From Tannerella sp. (GTDB lineage: Bacteria > Bacteroidota > Bacteroidia > Bacteroidales > Tannerellaceae): DNA of 7,937 nt. The stretch is from NCBI GenBank assembly GCA_031279875.1, contig JAITHS010000073.1, positions 1 through 7,937 of the forward strand. The letters are read 5' to 3'. Below the pieces are notes generated by a model that did no database searches, was not told the DNA's origin, and worked only from the letters and a program-made list of their open reading frames with translations. This document shows positions 1 through 7,712 of the stretch, piece after piece (within the stretch, counting starts at the first letter, position 1; every line of letters starts with the position of its first letter). The position numbers and the translations under genes are program-made.

Positions 1-658
1 AATTTTTAATTCTATCAAACGGCTCCGACGAAGCATCGGCTACGCTGTCGCGGCGTTGGGTATTGATGTAGAAAAGGGCGCCGGGGTGGAATATGCGGTA
101 CTCGCTCATGTCCTGATTGGAACTGAAACCGATCCCGTAATTGAGGTTTTCGCCTTTGGTTATCCTGATAAAGGAATCGGAATAGACTTTTTCGGTATTC
201 TGGTCCCAGAATAGTTGTTCGGTCTCAAAATGGGTGCTGTCGGTCGGGGCGTCGGCATTGCCTTCGAGACGCCAGATATCGACGTTGCCGTCTAATTGCC
301 ACAGTTTACGGCGCTCGAAATATCGCGCAGTATCGGCTTGTATTGTAGCTTCCTTGCGCATTAGGGTATCAAATTTTTCGAGATAAATACCGTCGGGGAA
401 ATACCAGTATGGTTCGGATGCTTTGCCGTACATCAGATATGTTGCCGTTATGACTTTGTAGCGCGTAATACCGGAATCCGACATGTAGGTATTGACGCCT
501 GTTTCTTTCAGAGTATAAGATGTTTGAGGGTCGAAAGAAACTTCTATGGTGTCTTTTTTATCACCGCTACAAGAAAAAAATACATTAAGAAACATGACAA
601 CTGCGATTAACGCAATTGCCATGTCTCTCTTTGGATTTATATAATCATAAATCAACAT
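1..658 (-). CDS. lptC: LptC, LPS-export periplasmic/inner-membrane component (3' end beyond window)
   Basis: LptC takes lipopolysaccharide from the inner-membrane LptBFG transporter and passes it to the periplasmic LptA bridge. The 219 visible residues are one open frame running off the left edge. An N-terminal hydrophobic segment (about residues 13-29) ends in FFSC (Cys30), so it is a lipoprotein-type signal or an anchor. The rest is the beta-rich Bacteroidota LptC fold, with recognisable stretches YWYFPDG (84-90), LWQLDGNVDIW (119-129), TEQLFWDQ (146-153), YSDSFIRI (159-166) and GIGFSSNQDMSEY (175-187). The start at 658 is the only ATG between an in-frame stop (674-676) and Met13 (position 622), and lies 10 nt after the stop of the upstream TPR-protein gene, so co-translation is likely. 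Met13 is an alternative start that would shorten the n-region. It is the fourth gene of the coaX operon. Family recognition is from sequence pattern only; I am fairly sure of it. Confidence 0.88.
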   Translation of the reverse strand, partial: MLIYDYINPKRDMAIALIAVVMFLNVFFSCSGDKKDTIEVSFDPQTSYTLKETGVNTYMSDSGITRYKVITATYLMYGKASEPYWYFPDGIYLEKFDTLMRKEATIQADTARYFERRKLWQLDGNVDIWRLEGNADAPTDSTHFETEQLFWDQNTEKVYSDSFIRITKGENLNYGIGFSSNQDMSEYRIFHPGALFYINTQRRDSVADASSEPFDRIKN

Positions 659-668
659 GAGGAAAGTT

Positions 669-2033
669 TTATCTTATTTTCACCGTTTCGTTGACCCAGC
701 CGCCGATAGTAAACGGCTTACCTGCGTCAAGATCGGGGTGCATGAATATTTCTTCCTTGTTAGGATAATATTTTTGGCACGAGTTGATGAGTTCGTTTGC
801 GTCTTTTGCTATTGACGGGTCAATGGCCTTTGCTTTTTCCGCTTTATCGGCAGCGGCATAGAATACCGTCTTGGCAAGAACGGCGTCGTCAGGGAAGATT
901 CCTTTGCCGGCTGTCATATATGCCTGTGCTATAAGAAGATATGCACGTCCGTATTCTGCTTTTTCGGCAATACATTTCAGCGCCAGACCTTTCGACTTGA
1001 TAACCTGGTTTTGTTGAATTGCCAAAACAGCAAGAGCAAAAGAGAGGTCTGCCTTTACATCTGTTTCCTCTGTCATACCGATAGCCTCGTTATAGTATTT
1101 TTCGACTTCTTCCAAGTTATTATTTTTGAATGCTTTACCGCCAAGGCTCATAGCTGATTCGGCAGTCGGTTCAATTTGATAGGCGTATGTTCCGGCAGCG
1201 AAGTAAGCATCTGTTTCTTTGCAGTTTACGCGCCGCAGCAGTGTCATCGTTTCTTTAAGAAATTCCAGATTTGTTTTGTTATCTTCAATCTTCTTTTCGT
1301 AGATACTTTGGAGCGTTTCGCAGTCGGCGGCACCGCTGGAAGCGAAATTTTGCTCTATCTCGGTCTTGCATTTGGTAACATCTTCAATTAATTTACTGTC
1401 ATTAGATGCTGTCGCGGCATTCAACTGTGCGTCAAAATATTCCGAACATTTCAGAAAATCGTTGACATACTGTTCTTTAAACTTATCCAAATCTGCATAC
1501 ATCAATTTAAATGAGGCGAACATGTAAAGCGAGATAGTCATAGGTCTGGCTTTTTCTTTAAACTCATCGACTACTTCTTTTGTCCATTCGTATATCTTTG
1601 AGTAGTCGGTTTTGTCTCCTTTCAAATTGTTGTACATGTTAGACTTTTGCGTTACGATATAGTCTTTACCGTATTTCGGGTCGTCGCCAAAATATTTCAC
1701 GCGATTGTCGTAGAGTTTCATCAGGTCTTCAAAAAGTGCGTCTTTCTTGGCGGCGTCCGTTTCCTGCGACATCTGCCACTGTATGATATCCACGCCGTAG
1801 ATATAGATATTTTTATTTGAGGCGGGGCATTCATCATACACTTTCTTCCAATAAGGATAGGCATCTTTGTAGTTGCCCGCTTTGGCGTAAGGATTAAACA
1901 AACTGATATTGGTAACACAGTTTATGCTGTCTTCTCCAGAACCGTACTGGGTGCCGTTATCGACTCCCTTTTGCGCCGATGCGCTTGCTGCAATCATCAC
2001 ACATGCAGCGACATAGATTAATTTTGTTTTCAT
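669..2033 (-). CDS. Secreted tetratricopeptide-repeat-type protein
   Basis: This 454-residue protein has a clear Sec signal peptide (MKTK n-region, hydrophobic core, cleavage after ASA at about residue 20), so it acts in the periplasm or at the outer membrane. The mature part is almost all helical. A TPR-like helix pair lies near residues 48-70 (AKAGNYKDAYPYWKKVYDECP) and more TPR-like units at about 293-400, including KAFKNNNLEEVEKYYNEAI. A short non-helical tail (FTIGGWVNETVKIR) ends it. No catalytic motif is visible; TPR proteins usually act as protein-binding scaffolds, so a role in envelope assembly is an inference. The frame also has an ATG at 2060, only 4 nt after the upstream gene's stop, adding nine polar residues. 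I prefer 2033 because it gives a standard short n-region, but coupling could favour 2060. It is the third gene of the coaX-to-lptC operon. Confidence 0.84.
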   Translation of the reverse strand: MKTKLIYVAACVMIAASASAQKGVDNGTQYGSGEDSINCVTNISLFNPYAKAGNYKDAYPYWKKVYDECPASNKNIYIYGVDIIQWQMSQETDAAKKDALFEDLMKLYDNRVKYFGDDPKYGKDYIVTQKSNMYNNLKGDKTDYSKIYEWTKEVVDEFKEKARPMTISLYMFASFKLMYADLDKFKEQYVNDFLKCSEYFDAQLNAATASNDSKLIEDVTKCKTEIEQNFASSGAADCETLQSIYEKKIEDNKTNLEFLKETMTLLRRVNCKETDAYFAAGTYAYQIEPTAESAMSLGGKAFKNNNLEEVEKYYNEAIGMTEETDVKADLSFALAVLAIQQNQVIKSKGLALKCIAEKAEYGRAYLLIAQAYMTAGKGIFPDDAVLAKTVFYAAADKAEKAKAIDPSIAKDANELINSCQKYYPNKEEIFMHPDLDAGKPFTIGGWVNETVKIR

Positions 2034-2064
2034 ATCTGTTACTTTTAAATTGTTTGACATATTT

Positions 2065-3312
2065 TTATTCTAATTTTTTCTTGAAAAACCAATATTCGTT
2101 AAATGTGTAACTGATTGTCATTCTGAAATATTGCTCATCAATCATCGTCTTGATTTCGGGCGTTATTTTGACATAATCAAACGACACGTTGATGTAAGAT
2201 CTGCCGTCGGTTATCGGGAAACCTGCGCCGAGATTGAAACTTAACTCGTTGTATCCTCTGCCGTTGATTTTCACATACGAGCCGGTGTAACTTGCGCCTG
2301 TGCGGTATCTTACTCTGTTGAAAAACGGACGGGAGTAGAGGTTGGGTATCCATTCCGCTCCGGCGGCGATTTTGAGCCTGTTGTCAAACTGCTCCGATTT
2401 GCCTGCATACCATACGTCGCTCCACTTCTGATAATCAATGTCGGCCGCTATCGTCAGTTTGTCGGTTTTGATATAAGAAATTCCTGCTCCCAATTCTACC
2501 GGTTTGTCATAAGCCAAGCCGGTAAGAGTATCTATGACCGATGTTGTGCTTGAAATTGACTGATAAGTTTCGTTGCTGAGTTTCATTTTCGGCGAGTATT
2601 TCAACCCGAAAACCATGTTCTCCGTCTTGCTTAACCGATGAGTATATTGCGCGCCCAAGTCAAATGTTGCGTTCTTAATTTTAAACATTACGGTTTTGTT
2701 AACCGACGTCGCATTGGGAGATTCGTAGGAATAGATGCTTTGAGAGCTGTGAGTAATCGAACCGAATAGATAGTTGATGTTTGCACCGACCGAAAGACGC
2801 TTCTTCCATATATCAATAGACAGGCCGGCATACAGGAGGTTTAATCCGCCTACGCCTTCAAACTGTTCGCTGTAAAGCAAGCCTTCGGCCGACTTTTTTG
2901 CTTCACCGAACTTGTATCCTACATGTGAGTAAGGCATCAGTCCCACACTCATTGCTGCCTTTTGGTGAAGCGGGAACTGCATAGCCATATATTCTACGTT
3001 ACCGTTTAAATCGTTTTGCTTGCCGTTGGCGTCCGAAAACCACGACAATTGCGCCGATGCGCCGAAATCAAACAAAAACGTCAGCGAATCCATACATGAG
3101 TATGAAGCCGGATTCATCGGGTTGATTTGACGTGGCGAACGCAATCCGATACCAACGCCTCCCATCGACCTGCCGGCGCCGAACGAGCGATTTGCCAACT
3201 CTCCGTAACCATAGCGGGTGTAGGGTGAGTTTGTGCTGTTTTGGGCTGTCGTTTCAAGCCCGACAAAGCATATTAAAAATGCGATAACAATCTTGTTAAT
3301 AGTCTTTTGCAT
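2065..3312 (-). CDS. FadL/OmpP1-like outer-membrane beta-barrel protein
   Basis: This 415-residue protein starts with a Sec signal peptide (hydrophobic core about residues 8-20, ending TTAQ at 21-24). The early mature region reads SPYTRYGYGEL (29-39), GRSMGGVGIGL (48-58) and INPMNPASY (63-71), the pattern of Bacteroidota relatives of the FadL/OmpP1 transport barrels, whose N-terminus packs into the pore. The remainder alternates polar and hydrophobic residues in strands rich in Tyr, Phe and Gly. The last strand is near 395-409 (YFRMTISYTFNEYWF), followed by a basic KKKLE tail rather than a terminal aromatic residue. The substrate is unknown; FadL relatives carry hydrophobic molecules, but that is family knowledge and not shown here. 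Its ATG lies inside the end of coaX (17-nt overlap), so translational coupling is likely. It is the second gene of the operon. A non-transport structural barrel is the main alternative. Confidence 0.83.
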   Translation of the reverse strand: MQKTINKIVIAFLICFVGLETTAQNSTNSPYTRYGYGELANRSFGAGRSMGGVGIGLRSPRQINPMNPASYSCMDSLTFLFDFGASAQLSWFSDANGKQNDLNGNVEYMAMQFPLHQKAAMSVGLMPYSHVGYKFGEAKKSAEGLLYSEQFEGVGGLNLLYAGLSIDIWKKRLSVGANINYLFGSITHSSQSIYSYESPNATSVNKTVMFKIKNATFDLGAQYTHRLSKTENMVFGLKYSPKMKLSNETYQSISSTTSVIDTLTGLAYDKPVELGAGISYIKTDKLTIAADIDYQKWSDVWYAGKSEQFDNRLKIAAGAEWIPNLYSRPFFNRVRYRTGASYTGSYVKINGRGYNELSFNLGAGFPITDGRSYINVSFDYVKITPEIKTMIDEQYFRMTISYTFNEYWFFKKKLE

Positions 3313-4030
3313 TATGTTTGAGTATTCTGTTCAGTCCGATTATCATCGGATTTTCGCCTGCAAAGGTGCAATTTTTTATTCTATTTTCAAAATATTTTGC
3401 GTCTCCCCCTGTTAAAAAAACTAAAATGCCATCTTTATACTTTTGTTTTACTGTGTCGATGTATCCGTCGATCTCGAATATCATACCATTGACAACGCCT
3501 GCCGAAATAGCTGATTCTGTGCTGTTTCCGATGAACGGCACATCGTCTTTGGGGCTTACCGACGGCAGTCCGGCAGTATAATGATTGAGGGCTTTGAAGC
3601 GCATATTCATGCCGGGAGAGATGTTTCCGCCGATAAAACGCCCCGAAGCCTCGACTATATCAAACGTAACAGCCGTTCCTGCGTCGATGATAAGCAGATT
3701 GACGTCAGGTTTCATAAACGCCGCTCCTACTGCCGCTGCGATACGGTCTTTGCCGAGAGTATCGACCGTATTATAGTCGATGGCTATCGGCAACGGCGTT
3801 TTTCCGTCTAACAGGATAAACTGTTTCAGTTGCTTTCGGAGACGTTCGATAAGGCTGAAATCAATCTTTACTACCGACGACATGATGCCTCTAACAGGCT
3901 TATAATCAGCCATTAAAGCGTCTATTTCCGAATAATCGCCGTTGTCGGTAATCTTTAACACCTTAATCTCGCCGTTTTCAACAATCGCCGCTTTGATTTT
4001 GGTGTTACCTTGTTCTATTATCAAGTTCAT
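3296..4030 (-). CDS. coaX: Type III pantothenate kinase (CoaX)
   Basis: CoaX phosphorylates pantothenate to 4'-phosphopantothenate, the first step of coenzyme A synthesis, in the cytoplasm. The 244-residue length is usual for type III kinases, which belong to the ASKHA fold. The phosphate-binding loop is at the N-terminus (EQGNT, 6-10), the GKDR substrate-binding motif at 93-96, the DAGTAVT motif with the likely catalytic Asp116 at 116-122, GGNISPG at 134-140 and TGGD at 207-210. The only oddity is Glu6 where many type III kinases have Asp in the DxGNT loop. All other key motifs are intact, so I expect an active enzyme. It is first in the operon, with a -7/-33 promoter 20-51 bases upstream of the start, and its last 17 bases overlap the next gene. 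The start at 4030 is right because it places the GNT loop at the very N-terminus, as the family requires. Confidence 0.97.
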   Translation of the reverse strand: MNLIIEQGNTKIKAAIVENGEIKVLKITDNGDYSEIDALMADYKPVRGIMSSVVKIDFSLIERLRKQLKQFILLDGKTPLPIAIDYNTVDTLGKDRIAAAVGAAFMKPDVNLLIIDAGTAVTFDIVEASGRFIGGNISPGMNMRFKALNHYTAGLPSVSPKDDVPFIGNSTESAISAGVVNGMIFEIDGYIDTVKQKYKDGILVFLTGGDAKYFENRIKNCTFAGENPMIIGLNRILKHNAKDY

Positions 4031-4049
4031 TCTTGCTGTTTTAAGACTG

Positions 4050-4081
4050 CAAAAGTAATATTTTTTATTAAGTTTGCCAAA
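4050..4081 (-). promoter_or_regulatory. Bacteroidota-type promoter of the coaX operon
   Basis: Read on the minus strand, TTTG (4078-4081) is followed after 20 bases by TACTTTTG (4050-4057), an exact match to the Bacteroidota housekeeping consensus TTTG-N19-21-TAnnTTTG. Transcription would start near 4043 and leave a leader of about a dozen bases before the coaX ATG. The position was inferred from pattern only. Confidence 0.66.
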
Positions 4082-4106
4082 TTTTTCGTTTTTTTGTTTA
4101 TCTTTG
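4073..4106 (+). promoter_or_regulatory. Bacteroidota-type promoter of the DUF5020 gene
   Basis: TTTG (4073-4076) is followed after 22 bases by TATCTTTG (4099-4106), which fits TAnnTTTG. The spacer is one or two bases longer than usual, so it may be weaker. Transcription would begin near 4113, about 28 bases before the start codon. Its -33 element abuts the -33 element of the opposite-strand coaX promoter. Confidence 0.52.
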
Positions 4107-4140
4107 CGGCTGTTTTTAATGATATTTTTTAACTAAATTT

Positions 4141-4854
4141 ATGTTTATGAAACATTTTTTAAGAATCTCTTTACTTTCATTAGGTGTCTTTTTTACGCCT
4201 TTTACGCCTGTCATTGCCCAAAACGTTCAGGTTCATTACGATTTCGGCAAGTTTATTTACGACAAAGACATGCACGGGCGCCCGCTGATTACTACTACCG
4301 TCGAGATGTTTAAGCCCGACAGTTGGGGTAGTACGTTCTTTTTTGTAGATATGGACTACAAGTCATCCGGCGTTGCAGGCGCATACTGGGAGATTTCCCG
4401 CGAGCTGCAATTTTGGAAGTTGCCGCTTTCGCTTCATCTTGAATATAACGGCGGCTTGAACTTTGTTCGCAACGCTTACTTGTCGGGTGTTACTTATACA
4501 TTTAATAATAAGGGTTACAGTTTCGGCTATACCGCCTCTGCAATGTATAAATACATTCAACAGCAGGATTTTAACGAGCCGCACAACTTCCAGTTAACTT
4601 ATACGTGGTATTGGCATTTCGGTCAAAAAGTATTCACATTCAGCGGTTTTGCCGACTATTGGCGCGAGAAGACGCTCAACGGCAACTATATCTTTCTATC
4701 TGAGCCGCAGATATGGCTTCATCTCAATCAGTTACAGGGTTATGCCGATGATTTCAATCTCAGCATAGGCTCGGAAATGAAAGTTTGTTATAACTTTGCC
4801 GCTCGACAAGGCATATATCTCATTCCTACGGTTGCCGTAAGGTGGGATTTTTGA
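4141..4854 (+). CDS. DUF5020 family outer-membrane protein (Tsx-like barrel)
   Basis: This 237-residue protein has a Sec signal peptide (hydrophobic core about 8-25, ending VIAQ at 24-27). It matches my memory of the DUF5020 family: VHYDFGK (31-37), TVEMFKPDSWGSTFFFVDMDY (53-73), AYWEISR (81-87), LHLEYNGG (98-105), FADYWRE (170-176), FLSEPQIWLHL (185-195) and a closing IPTVAVRWDF. The alternating strands and the C-terminal Phe, a signal for the BAM outer-membrane assembly machine, indicate a small barrel of about 12 strands. DUF5020 proteins resemble the nucleoside channel Tsx, so nucleoside uptake is possible but unproven. The start may be Met1 (4141) or Met3 (4147); neither has a Shine-Dalgarno. 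It is a single-gene unit, divergent from coaX and convergent with the glycosidase gene, whose 3' end it overlaps by 29 bp. Confidence 0.9.
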   Translation: MFMKHFLRISLLSLGVFFTPFTPVIAQNVQVHYDFGKFIYDKDMHGRPLITTTVEMFKPDSWGSTFFFVDMDYKSSGVAGAYWEISRELQFWKLPLSLHLEYNGGLNFVRNAYLSGVTYTFNNKGYSFGYTASAMYKYIQQQDFNEPHNFQLTYTWYWHFGQKVFTFSGFADYWREKTLNGNYIFLSEPQIWLHLNQLQGYADDFNLSIGSEMKVCYNFAARQGIYLIPTVAVRWDF

Positions 4855-7624
4855 TTTCCTCAATCCTGACCGGCCCGAGCAGTCCTGACCTGATAAGCGG
4901 TACGTCTTTCCAACGATAGCGGGTCTGGTCGCCTGTCGCCATTGTTGGTGCCGGTATCATGGTAGAGGTCATGTTAGTGTTGGTAAACTTTTGACCGGTA
5001 AGCGCATCGCCGACTATTCTGTTTGACCATACGTTTGCGACCTCAATTTTGAGTCTGTTTTCACCCTTGACAATGACTCCCGAAACGTTAAACCGGTACG
5101 GTTTTGTCCATCCGATACCGATTTCCTTATCGTTTAGCCACACTTTTGCTGCTTTCGATACTTCACCCAAATCAAGGAAGATGCCTGAGTCCGTATTGTC
5201 GTAGTAAGTAAATGATTTACTGTATGTTGCAATGCCGGAGTAGTATTTAACTCCTTCGATTTCGGAATCTGTCCACGACATTAGCGTTGGGAAGGAAACC
5301 TTTTCCGGCGCTCCCCATCCTGCTGTAAACTCTACGTCCCATGAGCCTTCTAAATATTTGATTGTTTGGTAGTTTGATTGTTTATCTCCACTTTTAATGT
5401 CGGTCAGCGAGGAACTATCATCTTTTTCTCTGAAAACAATCATTATCGACCCGTATCTTTCAAACGTTACAGGCAGAGAGATATATTTGTCGGCAACCTC
5501 ATAATCCGTTACCGGAATGATATTTCCGCTTACGGCATCCCAAATCTCCGGCGTTTTGTCCTTCTGTCGAAATCCGATAATTCGTTTCAGAGCCTCGTTG
5601 AGCGTATTCCGAACAAAGTAAACATCGACATTTCCTCTGACGTAATGGATAAAATCAAGGGCGTCGTCGCAGTCGAACAAGTCGGGCGGAACATTCACTA
5701 CCCTTGCAGGGGTTTGTGTGATTTTCCCTCCCCTCCTTTTCAAATCTTCCAACTTTGCCGCGGCAGCCGGATTAACATCCTCTTCACTTTCAACATACAG
5801 TACACTGAACTCCGCACCGTTAGACAGACGAAACTTGCCGTCATTAAATGTCAGGTCATTAACTAAAATATCAGTGTTAATCACTTCATAATCAAACCCG
5901 TGCGGCACCTTGAAATGAGTATTCTTTGGCGTCGCCGAGTTTGGTACCTTATCGCCGTAATACCATAGTATATCTGCTTTAAAATCAGCCTTTTGAAACA
6001 CTGCCGACAATCGCGACAGGTAATCTGTAAACGGCTTTGCCATGCTCCACCACGTCTGCTTGTCGTTGAAATGTGTTCCGGCATTATAAACATATCCCGG
6101 ATAGCCGGCAGTGCCGATGTTATGACTGAAACCGTGAAAGACGACCTTGTTCATGCCCTCGCAGAACGCCCTGTCGCCAAACGGACGCATGTCGCAGGGT
6201 GCTTCCTGCCAGTGCATAAATGACGTAAATGCTTCCATCTCAACAATCCCTTTGCGGTAGATATGCGAAGCCGCCGCCGTTTCTTTCACAACACGCAGTA
6301 TATCAATGCTGTCGGTGCCATCCTTATAGAAACGTGAATGATTAATCCAGAACTCGCCGCGCGGAATATCAATACTGCCTTGCGCCTTGAGAGGCTCTGC
6401 CGGACCGTTATACAGCGGATAGCCCGGACCACCTGCCTCGCTATTGATTTGTAGCCCATAACGATGACATATCTCCGCCGATTTACGATACAAATTATTG
6501 ATCATCAACTCCGAAAGAGTTTTCCTAAAATCCGACTGCACACGGGCGTATGTTTTAGCCTCAAATGCCTCACGGTCGAAAAATGACGGCAGATATTTAC
6601 TTATTTCATAGCCGTTTAACTCAACAAACTGCTTCGGCAACGTTGGCGTCCATACCATGCCGCGCGCCTCATAACTGGCAAGGTAAAAACTTTTTAGTGG
6701 TGTCTTGCGAAAATCTCCCAAAACGGGCTGCAACTTGTTTATGAAATACATCAGATGGCTCTCAACAGCCTCAGCATCAAAGTGGTCTATCGTCAGACCG
6801 GCGGAGTTGGGACTGGGAAGCACTATTTGCTGGCCGGAATTTGAACAAACATAACGCACTATCTCCCACTGACCTTGTGGTAACGACGCCCGCAACTCGT
6901 CGGTAGCAGGGTCGAACTGCGACGTTACATCTATTATATCAGTAGTATCAAGAGCGCCTTTCTTAATCCCTTGAGGGATAGCCAGAACTGCGATGTCTTC
7001 GTAATAGTCCGGTCTGCCGTCGGGACGAAGCGTTATTAACTGCCTGCCCGAACCTGCTCCTACCAACGATGAGCGGGAAAACGAGATGTTGGGAAACGGC
7101 ACTTTTATAGTCGCCGCCGTTTCGCCGCCTGCAACACTAATCTTAGCCATGTATAGCGACTTGGCTCCGTGTCGGGGCTGTACCCAACTGCCGCCGGCAT
7201 TCCAACTGCTGGCAAGGTTTAGACCTACCGTCAAGCCGAGTTTGGCGGCTTCATCGACGGCAAACTTGATAAGGCGTATTGATTCGTCGCTCATAAAAGC
7301 AGGTCCGCCGGATATGACGGTATCGGACAGTACCGTGCCTATCTCAAATATGTCGAAACCGGTAATGCCGACTTCTTTCATTGCACGCATTTCCTGTTTG
7401 GCACGTACAGTATCAATATTGCCGTTGAGACACCACCAGTAACATTTGGGACGCGCTTCAGGCGATGGATTCACAAAAGCATCCCGTAGCACGCCGTAAG
7501 CGTCGTCTTCCGTTTGTTTTTCCGCATAAGATATCCGCAGCACCTTACAATTGAAGAAACTTAACGCCGTAGCACATAGCAAAAACAGCGCAATAGATTG
7601 ATAATATGACGATTTCATTTTCAT
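4826..7624 (-). CDS. GH106-like glycoside hydrolase (alpha-L-rhamnosidase relative), exported
   Basis: GH106 enzymes are inverting alpha-L-rhamnosidases; this 932-residue protein fits the wider family, but its exact sugar cannot be read from sequence. An N-terminal hydrophobic segment (9-24) precedes Cys26; FFNC is a poor lipobox, so export is clear but lipidation is not. The catalytic barrel starts with NPSPEARPK and WWCLNGNI (52-70) and AMKEVGITGFDIFEIG (81-96), is broken by a beta-rich insert (about 155-280), and resumes with SYEARG (317-322), GYEISKYLP (338-346), INSEAGGPG (393-401), VEMEAFTSF (461-469) and FCEGMNKVVFHGFSHN (487-502). Candidate acidic residues are Glu319, Glu396, Glu424, Glu462 and Glu464. 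An A4/amidotransferase-like domain (about 575-645) and a galactose-binding-like beta-sandwich (about 755-922, SGLLGPVRIE at the end) follow. The start may be Met1 or Met3 (7618). It appears monocistronic; no SusC/D or rhamnose-catabolism genes lie in the window. Confidence 0.9.
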   Translation of the reverse strand: MKMKSSYYQSIALFLLCATALSFFNCKVLRISYAEKQTEDDAYGVLRDAFVNPSPEARPKCYWWCLNGNIDTVRAKQEMRAMKEVGITGFDIFEIGTVLSDTVISGGPAFMSDESIRLIKFAVDEAAKLGLTVGLNLASSWNAGGSWVQPRHGAKSLYMAKISVAGGETAATIKVPFPNISFSRSSLVGAGSGRQLITLRPDGRPDYYEDIAVLAIPQGIKKGALDTTDIIDVTSQFDPATDELRASLPQGQWEIVRYVCSNSGQQIVLPSPNSAGLTIDHFDAEAVESHLMYFINKLQPVLGDFRKTPLKSFYLASYEARGMVWTPTLPKQFVELNGYEISKYLPSFFDREAFEAKTYARVQSDFRKTLSELMINNLYRKSAEICHRYGLQINSEAGGPGYPLYNGPAEPLKAQGSIDIPRGEFWINHSRFYKDGTDSIDILRVVKETAAASHIYRKGIVEMEAFTSFMHWQEAPCDMRPFGDRAFCEGMNKVVFHGFSHNIGTAGYPGYVYNAGTHFNDKQTWWSMAKPFTDYLSRLSAVFQKADFKADILWYYGDKVPNSATPKNTHFKVPHGFDYEVINTDILVNDLTFNDGKFRLSNGAEFSVLYVESEEDVNPAAAAKLEDLKRRGGKITQTPARVVNVPPDLFDCDDALDFIHYVRGNVDVYFVRNTLNEALKRIIGFRQKDKTPEIWDAVSGNIIPVTDYEVADKYISLPVTFERYGSIMIVFREKDDSSSLTDIKSGDKQSNYQTIKYLEGSWDVEFTAGWGAPEKVSFPTLMSWTDSEIEGVKYYSGIATYSKSFTYYDNTDSGIFLDLGEVSKAAKVWLNDKEIGIGWTKPYRFNVSGVIVKGENRLKIEVANVWSNRIVGDALTGQKFTNTNMTSTMIPAPTMATGDQTRYRWKDVPLIRSGLLGPVRIEEIKNPTLRQP

Positions 7625-7654
7625 TTGACTTTATGTACTAACTAATTTATACTA

Positions 7655-7686
7655 CAAAGATAAGTATTTTTTTTGAAATCGCCAAA
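7655..7686 (-). promoter_or_regulatory. Bacteroidota-type promoter of the glycosidase gene
   Basis: On the minus strand TTTG (7683-7686) is followed after exactly 20 bases, including an A-run, by TATCTTTG (7655-7662). Both boxes and the spacing match the Bacteroidota consensus. Transcription would start near 7648, giving a leader of about 24 bases. Confidence 0.67.
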
Positions 7687-7703
7687 GTTTCAAAGATTAT
7701 ACT

Positions 7704-7711
7704 TACCTTTG
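7704..7711 (+). promoter_or_regulatory. Possible -7 box upstream of the ATPase remnant
   Basis: TACCTTTG fits TAnnTTTG and lies 36 bases upstream of the remnant's ATG, a normal distance. No TTTG is found at the expected -33 place (around 7680-7683); the nearest lies 28 bases upstream at 7672-7675, too far. The promoter of the former gene may therefore be weak, activator-dependent or decayed. Confidence 0.36.
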
Positions 7712-7712
7712 C

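Noticed and set aside
3581..3811. Two overlapping plus-strand open frames inside coaX
   Set aside because: They are antisense to the conserved DAGTAVT and GKDR coding region of coaX; composition reflects the real gene.
4864..4890. Direct repeat TCCTGACC (4864-4871 and 4883-4890) near the convergent gene ends
   Set aside because: It encodes part of the conserved SGLLGPVRIE end of the glycosidase, is only 8 bp, and does not form a hairpin.
5378..5866. 162-codon plus-strand open frame inside the glycosidase gene
   Set aside because: It lies entirely antisense to a well-supported catalytic-protein gene, has no recognisable motif, signal peptide or promoter, and its residues mirror the opposite strand.
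7086..7442. 118-codon plus-strand open frame antisense to the glycosidase N-terminal region
   Set aside because: Same reasoning: antisense to conserved GH106 motifs, with no promoter box or family resemblance.
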